Counted from the first letter of the stretch, positions 55,231-63,846 are shown. The stretch is DNA of 64,000 nucleotides from Kofleriaceae bacterium (GCA_024762925.1 JANTGM010000013.1:21461-85460), one strand, 5' to 3'. Translations and numbers: made by a program. The notes: a model not told the origin generated them from the letters alone.

Positions 55231-55775
55231 CTCGGGTCGCGATCTTTGGAGGTAGCTTCAATCCACCTCACCTCGGTCATCAGGCGCTTTGCTTGATGCT
55301 GCTCGAGACCAGTCCCGTCGACGAGGTTTGGCTGGTTCCCACATTTCGCCACTACTTCGGGAAAACTCTGATTGGCTTTGAAGATCGGGTGCTCTTGTGC
55401 GAGCAGCTGGTGGCACCGCTTGGCAATCGTGCGTCCGTCTCTCGCGTCGAGAGCGAACTCCCAAATCCTCAGGGCCGAATGCTCGATACCTTGGAGGCTC
55501 TCATCGCCCGACACGCAAACCACGCATTTCGACTGGTGATTGGAGCCGACATCTTGCTCGAGACTGCACGCTGGCATAGGTGGGATGAGATCGAGAAGCT
55601 TGCCCCACCGATCGTCTTTCAGCGTCATGGGTACCAGGGAGGCGATTTGCCAGCCCCACCTGATGTCTCCTCGACCAAGATTCGTGAACTGCTCAGCAGC
55701 GGGGAGTCGGCGGTTCCACTCATCCCAAAGAGGGTTCAAGCGGTGATTGAGAGACGGGGGCTGTATTGCCCGTGA
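55227..55775 (+). CDS. nadD: nicotinate-nucleotide adenylyltransferase
   Basis: NadD joins nicotinate mononucleotide to AMP in NAD synthesis. ATG 55227 gives 182 residues. The nucleotidyltransferase signature GGSFNPPHLGHQ opens the protein and SSTKIRELL closes it. VWLVPTFRHYFGK and LVIGADILLE are typical. Its start and stop overlap both neighbours by four bases, so it is translationally coupled on both sides. Confidence 0.93.
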   Translation: MTRVAIFGGSFNPPHLGHQALCLMLLETSPVDEVWLVPTFRHYFGKTLIGFEDRVLLCEQLVAPLGNRASVSRVESELPNPQGRMLDTLEALIARHANHAFRLVIGADILLETARWHRWDEIEKLAPPIVFQRHGYQGGDLPAPPDVSSTKIRELLSSGESAVPLIPKRVQAVIERRGLYCP

Positions 55776-56671
55776 GTTCGCTATCGGTTTTCGTGCTCGG
55801 CGCGGGGCCCGTTGCCATGGCGCTGGCTGGAGCTCTGACGAAGGTCGGACACCCGCCAACTGGGCTGTGGGCTCGTCGAGGCGAAGCGGCAAAGCGGGCG
55901 GGGGAGTTCGCTGGTGTGCCCTATGTGTCCGGGGACTGGCCGGACGCACTACGCGAGGCTGAGGTGATTCTCTTTGCTGTGCGTGATGATGCGATTGGCG
56001 CACTTGCCAAACGTTTGAACAACGATGGGGTGCTTTCGTCGTCACAAGTCCTCCTACACTGTGCAGGATCTCGGTCCGCCGAATCCGAATTTGCGCGCCT
56101 TGATGTTCGGGGAAAGGGGCTCTTGCACCCGCTCCGGGCGATTGTCTCGCCAGCTGAGACCATCGCCAGCATTGCGTCCACGACCTTTGGTGTCGAGGGC
56201 GATGAAGCAGGCCGTCGCGCCGCCGAGGGGGTGGTCGAGGTTTTGGGAGCCACCTTCATGGCCTTGCAATCCGAGCAAGTCGCGGCCTATCACGCTGCTG
56301 CTGCGATAGCGTCCAACTATCTTGTGGGCTTGCTTGATCTCGCCGAGGATGTTCTCTCACAAGCGGGCATCAAGGGCGAGGCTGCCCAAGAGGCCTTTGT
56401 CAATCTGGCCCAAGGAGCACTCGACAATGTCCGGCGTTCCGGGATTCCAGGCGCCCTCACAGGCCCGATTCGGCGCGGAGATAGTGCAACTGTGAAGGCG
56501 CACATGGCGGCCCTTGCCATTGGACCCACCGAGAATCTCGACTTGTACCGAGCTTTGGGGCAGCGCAGCCTAGCTCTCTCGCGGGAGTGTGGTGATGCAG
56601 AAGAGGCCAAACTGCAGGAAATTTCTGAGCTTTTGCGCGAGCCTCCGTCAGGCGATCCACCGAAATCGTGA
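55772..56671 (+). CDS. DUF2520 Rossmann-fold protein (NADP-oxidoreductase-like)
   Basis: GTG 55772 overlaps the nadD stop as GTGA and gives 299 residues. The N-terminal Rossmann fold shows VFVLGAGPVAMALAGAL, then ILFAVRDDAIGALA. The DUF2520 C-terminal helical domain has YHAAAAIASNYLVGLLDLAE and GALTGPIRRGD. This layout resembles pyrroline-5-carboxylate reductase-like and NADP-coenzyme F420-like enzymes. The substrate is unknown. Confidence 0.88.
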   Translation: MSSLSVFVLGAGPVAMALAGALTKVGHPPTGLWARRGEAAKRAGEFAGVPYVSGDWPDALREAEVILFAVRDDAIGALAKRLNNDGVLSSSQVLLHCAGSRSAESEFARLDVRGKGLLHPLRAIVSPAETIASIASTTFGVEGDEAGRRAAEGVVEVLGATFMALQSEQVAAYHAAAAIASNYLVGLLDLAEDVLSQAGIKGEAAQEAFVNLAQGALDNVRRSGIPGALTGPIRRGDSATVKAHMAALAIGPTENLDLYRALGQRSLALSRECGDAEEAKLQEISELLREPPSGDPPKS

Positions 56672-56747
56672 GTTGCTTGCGGGCGATTGCATAGATTGCC
56701 TAAGGTATGCGTCCTAAGCCTGCAACAGATTTGATCTAGGAGAGCGA

Positions 56748-57281
56748 GTGCCAGCCAACCGATTCGGAATGCGATTTTTACTAGCCACCGGCGTGATGCT
56801 GGGACTGCTTCTTGGACATCAGGAGGCGCATGCGAAGCGCAGCCCAGAGAAGGTCTTCCGGGGCCAAATCCTCACCTCGGACAAGCGATTCCCAACGAGC
56901 GCCAAGAGCGCCTCGGCATACATCCAGAAGCTCAAGAAGAACAAGAAGACCAAGTTCACAGAAGATAAGAAGACCAAGAGCTGGAAGATCTACGTGGCGG
57001 CCTTCTTCCGCAAGCCACTCAACGATCTTGAAGTTACCGTCAAGCTCTACGATGTGACTACCGGACGCCGGCACTTGGTCAACTCATTTGAGCAATACAC
57101 AGAGGGACGGGGCCAAACCTCGCTCATTAGCCACATCAAGCTCGAGCGTGAGTACTTCGGGGTGAACAAGAAGATCATGATCACCATGGAGACCCGGAAG
57201 ACCATCCTCGCCCAGGGAACCTTCCATATTCTCGGCGAAGAAAAGAAGCACTCGGGCAAGGTCGACTTTACCGAGGAGTAG
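56748..57281 (+). CDS. small secreted protein
   Basis: The product has 177 residues, starting at GTG 56748 behind AGGAGA. A signal peptide ends at EAHA-KR. The mature part is lysine-rich at first (KLKKNKKTKFTEDKKTKSWK), then beta-rich (IYVAAFFRKPLNDLEVTVKLYD). I recognise no family. It may be the first gene of the operon that runs to 61242. Confidence 0.65.
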   Translation: MPANRFGMRFLLATGVMLGLLLGHQEAHAKRSPEKVFRGQILTSDKRFPTSAKSASAYIQKLKKNKKTKFTEDKKTKSWKIYVAAFFRKPLNDLEVTVKLYDVTTGRRHLVNSFEQYTEGRGQTSLISHIKLEREYFGVNKKIMITMETRKTILAQGTFHILGEEKKHSGKVDFTEE

Positions 57282-57386
57282 CTGATTGTCAGTGAGCGCC
57301 TAAGCCCGCCGAGTCGTTGATTTTCTTGGGCCCTTGGGGTACCAAGCGAGCATTCCTAGTGCCTCTGCCATCAAAGGAGGGGCTGG

Positions 57387-58220
57387 GTGTGGAAAGAGGC
57401 TCGTATGACGAAAATCGGTTTCTCAAAAGTGGGACTTGGGCTGTGTCTAGCTCTCGCCCTCTCAGCTCCAGGCCTGGAGGCGAATGCCCAACGGCGTCGA
57501 ACCAAGAAGGTTGCCCCCTCGCAGTCTGCGATTCGCAGCCCCAAGGTGGAAACAGCCATTGCAGCTGCAAAGGCGCTGGGTGCCAGTAAGTCGCCAAAGG
57601 CGATGGGCGAGCTTCTCGACGCTCTGGCGATGGGACTTCATCCTCGCGTGGCATCCGCAGCTCTGGACGCGGTGGCACTCAAAGCTAAGCAGAACTCCTT
57701 TGATGTGGTCTCGTTCTACATGCATCACCGGAACGCAAAGGTGCGCAGTTCTGCGCTGCGTGTGATGGGGGCACTTTCCGATAAGCGCGCCAAAGCCATG
57801 GTTTTGGCTGCTCTTGGCGATCCACACAAGAGTGTACGCGCCTCGGCCGCCGAGATCCTTGCCGCGCAAAAGACGAAGAAGGCAATCGAGCCACTGATGA
57901 GCCTTCTGAAGAAGGGCGACGAAGCTGCCGCGCCAGCTCTTGCATCACTGGCAAACCCAGATCTTGCTCGCGCCGTAAGTGAGCTGATTGGGCAAGCGCC
58001 AGATGGCCTTCTGGCTCGTTGCCTTGGGGCAATTCTCATGCGTCCCGACTTCAAGCCAGAAGAAGCTCGAGTGGAGGTCGTAAAAGCCCTAGGGAAAATT
58101 CCGGGCAACGATTCTCTGGAACAACTCACCAACTACGTCGGGGCAATTCCCGAGAAGCCGCCTCGCGATTCTCGCACTGAGGCCGAACGAATCATCGAAG
58201 CACGATTGGGAGGAATGTAG
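57387..58220 (+). CDS. secreted HEAT-repeat protein
   Basis: The product has 277 residues from GTG 57387, which has AGGAGG about six bases upstream. An ATG at 57405 is an alternative. A signal peptide ends near EANAQR. Six or so HEAT repeats follow (HPRVASAALDAVALKAKQ, NAKVRSSALRVMGALSDK, HKSVRASAAEILAAQKTK). It is a second secreted HEAT protein in the window and lies 3 bp before the PQQ-propeller gene. Confidence 0.85.
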   Translation: MWKEARMTKIGFSKVGLGLCLALALSAPGLEANAQRRRTKKVAPSQSAIRSPKVETAIAAAKALGASKSPKAMGELLDALAMGLHPRVASAALDAVALKAKQNSFDVVSFYMHHRNAKVRSSALRVMGALSDKRAKAMVLAALGDPHKSVRASAAEILAAQKTKKAIEPLMSLLKKGDEAAAPALASLANPDLARAVSELIGQAPDGLLARCLGAILMRPDFKPEEARVEVVKALGKIPGNDSLEQLTNYVGAIPEKPPRDSRTEAERIIEARLGGM

Positions 58221-58222
58221 GC

Positions 58223-60187
58223 ATGGCCACGACTCACAAACTCGCAACCTCCAAGCACCTGGCGATCGCTCTAGTCGTCGCACTTGCCGGCGCCTGCGGT
58301 GGCACGAGCAGCTTTGGTCTCTCCTCAGGTGACAATGATCCTGCAAAGCTCAACGCAGCATTTGCCACAGTAGAGGCTCCTCCTCCCGGCCCCATCAACA
58401 GCATGGGCAAGCCAATGGTCTTTCTCGCTGCTCGAGGCAAGCCCAAGCAACTGGTGGCGTTTGACCTAGAAGGCAAGAAGGAACTGTGGCGTGTCGATGC
58501 CGACGTTTCTTCGAAGGTCGTCGTTGGCCGTGACTTCGTCGCTCACCGGCAGGGCGAAAACACGCTCGTAGGCCGCGACATCACAACCGGGGCACAGCTT
58601 TGGTCAACCTCTCTCCAGGGCACGTTTGTCGGCGCTGCTGCCGACACAGATCGTGTGTACTACACCATGAAGTCCGGATCTCGCAGCTGGGTCCTTCGTG
58701 CGCTCAATGGCAAGACGGGGGATGAGCTGTGGGATGCCGAGTCCAACGGTGCTCTTGGTGCTCCTGCTGCTCGTGGTGGGTTGGTCTTCAGCCCCTTCAT
58801 GAAGCAGTGGTTGGCAATCCTCGATGCAAAGAAGGGCAAGCAGCTCACCCGAATTCGCGGTATCGATGAGGAGATTTCCTTTGTTCGCGCCACGCCCAAA
58901 CACGTCTACTTCGGTTCGAAAGCTGGCGTCTTTTTGCTTGATGAGCGAGCTGCATCGGGAAAGCGCGCCCAGTCCGCATATGGCCGGGCCAAGTTGCCGG
59001 AAGACTTCATTCGCGTTCACTACCACTGGGATGCATTTGACCCTGTGCAGGCGGGCTACTCCGCGTATGACCGCAATCGCGTGTTGTGGGATGCCGATGC
59101 TGCTGCCGGCAAACTCGCATTTGCCAACGACCTTGTGACTGTGCAGACCTATCGCTTCTTCTTTGGCTTCTCCGCCACATCCGGAGACCTTGTCTGGGCA
59201 TACAACCACCCTCGGGTCGACATCGTAGCTTCGGCACAGCTTGGATCCTCCATCGGCATGGTATCCATGCTCGGGGAAATTGGCGCACTTGATCCTGTAA
59301 CCGGCCAACGCATCTACGAGGCAAACGTTCCAGGACAGTTCATCGGTGGCACCTTTGATGCTGCAGGTTGGGCGCCAAACGAAGGTGACGGCAAAGCGAG
59401 CGGAACCGCCGCGGCCCTGGCGTCAATCGCCCGAGACCGCGATGCACGTTTCAACGACGTTAAGAAATTCGCTGTTACTGCACTCTCACAACTCAAGGGC
59501 GGGGATGTAACTCGCGACCTGCTCACGCTGATTCAAAATGACAAAACTCCGCCGTATTTGCTGCAAACTGCCGCGCAAGTCTTGGTGGACCGCAAAGACC
59601 CCGAGGGGCTTCCCTATCTCGTTGAAGCACTCAGTGTTCGCCATGACTATGTCAAGGGAACCAAGCCACGAGCAGTTGGGATTGCGGCACTTGCAATCGC
59701 TGCCATGGATCCGGCGGGCATTGATGCAAGTCTTCGTGGCAAGGCCGTAGAGGGCCTCATTGCTCAGCTCACATCGCCATCTACGGCGGTCGGTGACCTT
59801 GTTCACCTCGTTCGTGCACTTGGCCGAATTGGTGCTGGTGCCGAGCGCAGTACCCTGAGCAGCTTCTTGCTGGTGTACCGAGCAGACCCCGCATTTGCCA
59901 CGCAGATTGATGCGGTCGCAGCGACCATTGATGTCTTACTCAGCACAGGTGGAACTGCAGAGCGCGAAATCGTCTCTTATGTAGCTGAGGATCCTCTCAG
60001 CCAGCCAAGTGTTGCTGAGTACGCAAGTCGTGCTCTGATACAACGTCCTGCGTCGGGGGAGACTCCTGCAGAAGGCGAGAAGGATCCAAAAGGTGGCAAG
60101 GCGAAGGCAAAGAAGGGCACCAAAGAGGCCGCCGCAAAGGGAAAAGCGAAGCCTGTCGCACCGAACCAAGGCCCAGCCAGGAAGTAG
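58223..60187 (+). CDS. PQQ-type propeller lipoprotein with HEAT-like C-terminus
   Basis: The 654-residue product has lipobox Cys25 (ALAGAC). BamB/PQQ-like blades cover about 65-380 (VAFDLEGKKELWRVDADV, GRDITTGAQLWSTSL, ALNGKTGDELWDAES). Residues about 400-600 are HEAT/armadillo-like. An alanine/lysine-rich tail ends the protein. The layout suggests a scaffold on the outer membrane or surface. A terminator hairpin starts 33 bp after its stop. Confidence 0.85.
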   Translation: MATTHKLATSKHLAIALVVALAGACGGTSSFGLSSGDNDPAKLNAAFATVEAPPPGPINSMGKPMVFLAARGKPKQLVAFDLEGKKELWRVDADVSSKVVVGRDFVAHRQGENTLVGRDITTGAQLWSTSLQGTFVGAAADTDRVYYTMKSGSRSWVLRALNGKTGDELWDAESNGALGAPAARGGLVFSPFMKQWLAILDAKKGKQLTRIRGIDEEISFVRATPKHVYFGSKAGVFLLDERAASGKRAQSAYGRAKLPEDFIRVHYHWDAFDPVQAGYSAYDRNRVLWDADAAAGKLAFANDLVTVQTYRFFFGFSATSGDLVWAYNHPRVDIVASAQLGSSIGMVSMLGEIGALDPVTGQRIYEANVPGQFIGGTFDAAGWAPNEGDGKASGTAAALASIARDRDARFNDVKKFAVTALSQLKGGDVTRDLLTLIQNDKTPPYLLQTAAQVLVDRKDPEGLPYLVEALSVRHDYVKGTKPRAVGIAALAIAAMDPAGIDASLRGKAVEGLIAQLTSPSTAVGDLVHLVRALGRIGAGAERSTLSSFLLVYRADPAFATQIDAVAATIDVLLSTGGTAEREIVSYVAEDPLSQPSVAEYASRALIQRPASGETPAEGEKDPKGGKAKAKKGTKEAAAKGKAKPVAPNQGPARK

Positions 60188-60220
60188 CCCAGAAATACCC
60201 GGCCCAGTGTGGCGACGGGG

Positions 60221-60254
60221 ACGCTCCAGCGCGACAATGTGCTGGAGCGTTTTT
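60221..60254 (+). terminator. perfect terminator overlapping the next gene's ribosome-binding site
   Basis: A perfect 10-bp stem (ACGCTCCAGC, 60221-60230, with GCTGGAGCGT, 60241-60250) and 10-nt loop are followed by T residues (60250-60254). Its right arm contains the GGAG that would serve as Shine-Dalgarno for the GTG at 60256. Confidence 0.85.
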
Positions 60255-60255
60255 C

Positions 60256-60651
60256 GTGGAGCGATCGTACACAGTCCGAGTATGCCGTGGCCCAAGCTGT
60301 GGCGATGGGAAGCACTCCAGCACGCTCGTCGACGAATTCTGCAAGATCCTGCAGGAGCGTGGGTTGGAAAACGTCGAAATGCAATGGCAGAGCTGTTATG
60401 GGCGATGCCGAAACGGGCCCAATGTCTTGGTGCGCGAGATTCGCGAACAGGCACCAGCACGGCGATTTGTGATTGCAACCCAACCACTGAGTAGAGGTGG
60501 GAAGGCAACCATGTATAATCACGTGACTATGGAGGATGTCGGAGAGATTGTCTCCGAACACCTCACAGCGGGAAGACCGGTGCGGCGACTCATGGAGCGC
60601 CCGCCAAGCCAGAGTAACTCGGGCAACTTGAAGAAGGATGGAGAAGAGTAG
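60256..60651 (+). CDS. (2Fe-2S) thioredoxin-like ferredoxin
   Basis: The 131-residue product has the four-Cys pattern of thioredoxin-like [2Fe-2S] ferredoxins: VCRGPSC (Cys10, Cys15) and SCYGRC (about 47-51). The fold order matches NADH-dehydrogenase 24-kDa-type ferredoxins. It probably transfers electrons. GTG 60256 is the only start that keeps the first cysteines; it lies directly after a terminator. The stop abuts the next ATG at 60652. Confidence 0.8.
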   Translation: MERSYTVRVCRGPSCGDGKHSSTLVDEFCKILQERGLENVEMQWQSCYGRCRNGPNVLVREIREQAPARRFVIATQPLSRGGKATMYNHVTMEDVGEIVSEHLTAGRPVRRLMERPPSQSNSGNLKKDGEE

Positions 60652-61242
60652 ATGAGAAACATCGTGGCATGCGTGGCGTTGACAGTGGCGTTCGCGAGCG
60701 TCGGTTGCAAGGGCAAGACTGTGGTCAAGGCAGACCCGCAAACGGAAGAGAGCCTCAAGCAATGCAATGAGAACTTGAAGGCGAAAGTTGAGTACATCAA
60801 CAAACTCAACGAGGACATTCTCAAGCTTGAGGCAGGCGCCTCTCAGGAGGATGGTGCTGTGGTTGTCACGATTGAGGGCGAGGTGATGACGATTACGTCA
60901 GGTAAGGGCAAAGGACCGAACGGAAATAAGGATCCAAAAGGGAATGCCAAGGATGCCGAGCTCTACGAGGCGTTTGTGAAGCGCTTGAAAGGCTCACGTG
61001 GGGCTATCAAGAAGTGCTACCAAAGCGCGCTTAAGAAGAACTCTGCTCTCTCGGCAAAGACAGTGACGTTAGACATTGGGGTTTCCTACAAGACCAGTGG
61101 CAAGGTCTCAAAGGCAACCTTCAATCCTCGCGTTAGTGAGCAGTTCAATCAGTGCATGAATAGCGTCGCGAAGAAGTGGACGTTGCCCGGCATGCCTCGC
61201 CCTGTAACGTTCAACTACAAGCAGACCCTTACCCCTGAATAG
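60652..61242 (+). CDS. AgmX/PglI C-terminal-like lipoprotein
   Basis: The 196-residue product has lipobox Cys19 (FASVGC). A coiled-coil region (QCNENLKAKVEYINKLNEDI) and a Gly/Lys linker follow. The C-terminal domain (about 105-194) matches AgmX/PglI-type ends: GAIKKCYQSALKKN, SYKTSGKVSKATFNP, SVAKKWTLPGMPRPV. AgmX is linked to adventurous gliding motility in Myxococcus. It follows the ferredoxin gene with no gap. Confidence 0.75.
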   Translation: MRNIVACVALTVAFASVGCKGKTVVKADPQTEESLKQCNENLKAKVEYINKLNEDILKLEAGASQEDGAVVVTIEGEVMTITSGKGKGPNGNKDPKGNAKDAELYEAFVKRLKGSRGAIKKCYQSALKKNSALSAKTVTLDIGVSYKTSGKVSKATFNPRVSEQFNQCMNSVAKKWTLPGMPRPVTFNYKQTLTPE

Positions 61243-61300
61243 AACTTCTTGGCGGTCGTAGAGAGCTACCTACGGTCGGAGTGGCCGTGGCAGGCTCTAG

Positions 61301-61925
61301 CGGTCTGCACAGGGCGCTTGGAGTGGAGTTTGCCCTGGCCTCGAGCAAGCGCGGGACGTAGCAAACAGGCTCGCTCACAAGCTCCTCGGACGGAGCCTCG
61401 ACGACTTGCCGCCGCAGACTCGCAGGCTGCTGGGCTTGGTGCATGAGATGGTGGTTGCCATCTGCGGAGCCCAAGCCATCGAGAGGCCAGATGCTCGTTT
61501 CAGCCGAAGAGAGGTGCGAGAGCATTCCGGCTGGAGCTATGAGCAGATCAGAGTCCACCTCGGAAGACTCGTAGACATGGAGTATCTCATCGTGCATCGT
61601 GGTGCTCGCGGTCGGACGTTCGTATATGAGCTCTGCCATGATGGCGACACGGATGAAAGTGCTGCCCGCTTCTCTGGGCTATTCGATGTTTCCAAGCTAG
61701 AAGCCACCTCTACGACAGAAGCTTTGGGGGGGCGAGCATGGCGAGTTTGGGGTGCCATACCGGTGCCATACCGGCCCGTTACTGGGGGCTATGGGGCGTC
61801 CGGGTTCCGTACCAGAGGGCGCGCAAGAGCCAGATACTCAGGAAATCGCAGAGTCACCCTCTGAAACCGCGCATCAGGGCTCAGATGTTCCAGCGCAGTC
61901 GTACATGCAAAGGGTAGGGGAGTAG
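61301..61925 (+). pseudogene. 5'-truncated winged-helix gene with one-base insertion in a G run
   Basis: A reading frame opens after a TAG at 61298-61300 but has no good start until TTG 61406. It encodes ANRLAHKLLGRSLDDLPPQT and a winged-helix motif (FSRREVREHSGWSYEQIRVH). After the G7 run at 61726-61732 the frame continues best if one G is removed. That reading (GEFGVPYRCHTGPLL to SYMQRVGE) ends at TAG 61923-61925, three bases before the recombinase ATG. It looks like the first gene of a mobile-element operon, now broken at both the 5' end and the G run. Confidence 0.7.
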
Positions 61926-61928
61926 GCC

Positions 61929-62982
61929 ATGCCAAGAAAGCCTGGCCCCAAGCGGCCCGTGGGGGATATGACGGACCCAGAAGGCCTGGCCCAAAGGGCC
62001 ACCGAGTACCTCGAATGGATGCTCATCAAGAACTTCTCAGAGCTAACCGTGGAAGGCCGCAAAGGCTATCTGCGTTACTTCATCCAGTGGTGCGATCAAC
62101 GGGGGCTCGTTCGTCCCCAAGACATCACCAGACCCATGCTCGAGCGCTACGCTCGCTACCTGTACTACTACCGCAACAAGAAAACCGGCCGGCCGCTGTC
62201 GTTTCGGAGTCAGCGAGACAGGCTGGTGCCGGTGCGAGCGTTCTTCAAGTGGCTCACGCAGCAATACGTTCTCTTGACCAATCCTGCCAGCGAGCTTGAG
62301 TTGCCCAAGATTCCCAAGAGCCTGCCAAAGCACGTCCTGTCGATCTCAGAGGTCGAAGCCATTCTCTCAGTGCCAGACACGGACAACGATCTAGGCATTC
62401 GTGACCGGGCCATTCTGGAGCTCTTATTACTCCACTGGTATTCGCCGCCGTGAGTTGATGGGCTTGAGGGTTCACGACCTGGACTTTGGGCGGAGAACGT
62501 TGATGGTTCGCCAAGGCAAGGGCAACAAGGACAGGCTTGTGCCAATGGGCGAGCGGGCTATCGACTGGACCGAGACATACCAAGCCGAAGTGCGTCCGTT
62601 GTTTGCACGTGAGCCCGATAACGGCGTCTTGTTTCTCACCTCGACTGGCGAGGCATTCTCTCCTAACCACCTCAGTCATCTCGCTCGGAAGTACATTCGG
62701 GACGCCGATATCGGGAAGACCGGCTCGTGCCATCTCTTCCGCCACACGATGGCGACGCTCATGCTCGAAGGCGGGGCCGATGTGCGTCTTATTCAAGAGA
62801 TGCTCGGTCACGCCAATCTCAAGAGCACGCAAATCTACACGCAGGTTTCGATTCGCAAGCTGCAAGAGATTCATGCGGCGACTCATCCGAGTGCGAAGCG
62901 TGGGCGGTTTGGACAAGAGAGCGAGACGAAGGCCGAGGAGCCGCTTGGTGCAGCGTCTCTGCTTGCTGCGATCGCTGAATAG
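61929..62982 (+). pseudogene. tyrosine recombinase split by a one-base frameshift
   Basis: An XerC/D-type integrase of about 350 residues is split into two frames. The first (61929-62453) has an SAM-like N-terminal domain and ends in IRDRAILELLLLHWY. The second frame continues as YSTGIRRRELMGL if base 62427 in the TTATTA stretch is skipped. All catalytic residues are otherwise present: Arg in GIRRREL, HLFRHTMA, LGHANLKS and Tyr in IYTQV. ATG 61929 has GGGGAG upstream. Confidence 0.85.
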
Positions 62983-63056
62983 GACGAGGAACCCAGCAAA
63001 ACCAAAGGGCTAAGGGGAAATGCCTAGCAGAAAGAGATTATGGAACTCTAGAAAGC

Positions 63057-63287
63057 ATGCCGACACTCAAAGCAATCGTTCAAGGAGGCCGCGCCATTAT
63101 CGAAGATATGGGCGAGTATCCTGATGGAACTGAGCTTGAGCTTTCGCTTGTTGATGATGACGAGATGGACGACGAATGCCGAGCCGGCCTTCACGCATCA
63201 CTTGAACGAGGTCTCGCACAAGCGGCAGCGGGCGAAACGGTTGCCGCAGAAGAAGTCCTTGCTTCTCTTCGCGCTCGCGGCCGATGA
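63057..63287 (+). CDS. antitoxin of a type II toxin-antitoxin system
   Basis: The 76-residue product has a DNA-binding-like beta start (MPTLKAIVQGGRAIIEDMGE), an acidic centre and a helical C-terminus (LHASLERGLAQAAAGETV, EEVLASLRARGR). This layout matches antitoxins that pair with ParE/RelE toxins. Its stop overlaps the toxin stub start by four bases (ATGA). With the toxin gone it would be an orphan. Confidence 0.75.
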   Translation: MPTLKAIVQGGRAIIEDMGEYPDGTELELSLVDDDEMDDECRAGLHASLERGLAQAAAGETVAAEEVLASLRARGR

Positions 63288-63328
63288 ACTACCGAGTCCG
63301 CATGACCGCGGAGGCCGTACCCTGTTGA
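63284..63328 (+). pseudogene. 15-codon stub of a ParE/RelE-type toxin
   Basis: ATG 63284 begins MNYRVRMTAEA, the typical start of ParE/RelE toxins, and reads into unrelated sequence with a TGA at 63326-63328. The rest of the toxin gene is missing. Confidence 0.65.
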
Positions 63329-63480
63329 CCTGCTTCAGATCGATGGTGCGTTCTGTCTCGAACGGCCTCGAGCATGGCGCCAACGCACAAGTTCTTGGTG
63401 CTCCGTAGCGCGCCTTCTGACGAGCGTGCGATGAGCGCGGTGGCCTCTGGCGTGAAGGTCGAATGCGTCACTTCGGCCAT
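63318..63480 (-). pseudogene. 3' fragment of an ExeA/TnsC-like transposition ATPase
   Basis: On the minus strand, residues such as MAEVTHSTFTPEATALIARS and LRSTKNLCVGAMLEAVRDR match my recall of the end of ExeA/TnsC-type AAA ATPases used by transposons. After VRDRT the family-like TIDLKQVNRV lies in another frame, so a one-base insertion is present. The 5' part of the gene is missing. Confidence 0.5.
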
Positions 63481-63488
63481 TTCGCGCG

Positions 63489-63800
63489 CTAAATTACGAT
63501 GGTAGGTCGGCTTTCAACAGCTACGTAAATCACATCCTCGACACGCACGCACTCGCCTTCGTCTCGCGTGCCGCGGAGGCCTGAGTCGCAGTCGCTACCG
63601 CCGACTTCGCATGCTCGGCACTCAAGGCTTGTTTCATCACAGGTGCTTTGTCCTGCCGTTGTGCAATGGTCGTCAATGATACAGGCCGTGCAGATTCCGC
63701 CTTCGCTGCAGTAATCGTTGCCATCGGCGTTGGCTGCGCATTCAGCGTCGCCGGCTTCGCCAGGGGTGCACGGCGTAAAAGGGCGGCACAGGGAAGTCAA
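63489..63800 (-). pseudogene. truncated cysteine-rich secreted protein gene
   Basis: A 103-residue frame from TTG 63800 has closely spaced cysteines (CIIDDHCTTAGQSTCDETSL) and ends CVRVEDVIYVAVES plus a few junction residues. The pattern recalls large cysteine-rich, beta-helix-type surface proteins of Myxococcota. No signal peptide precedes it, and the end runs into the ATPase fragment, so it is a fragment. Confidence 0.5.
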
Positions 63801-63846
63801 CGCTTGCCCAGAATGTTGCGGTCACACTGGCGAGGGTGGGGCGAGA

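Noticed and set aside
52433..63022. 14-bp identical string gggctaaggggaaa at about 52433 and about 63009
   Set aside because: A match of this length between two places in 64 kb is expected by chance, and the flanks differ.
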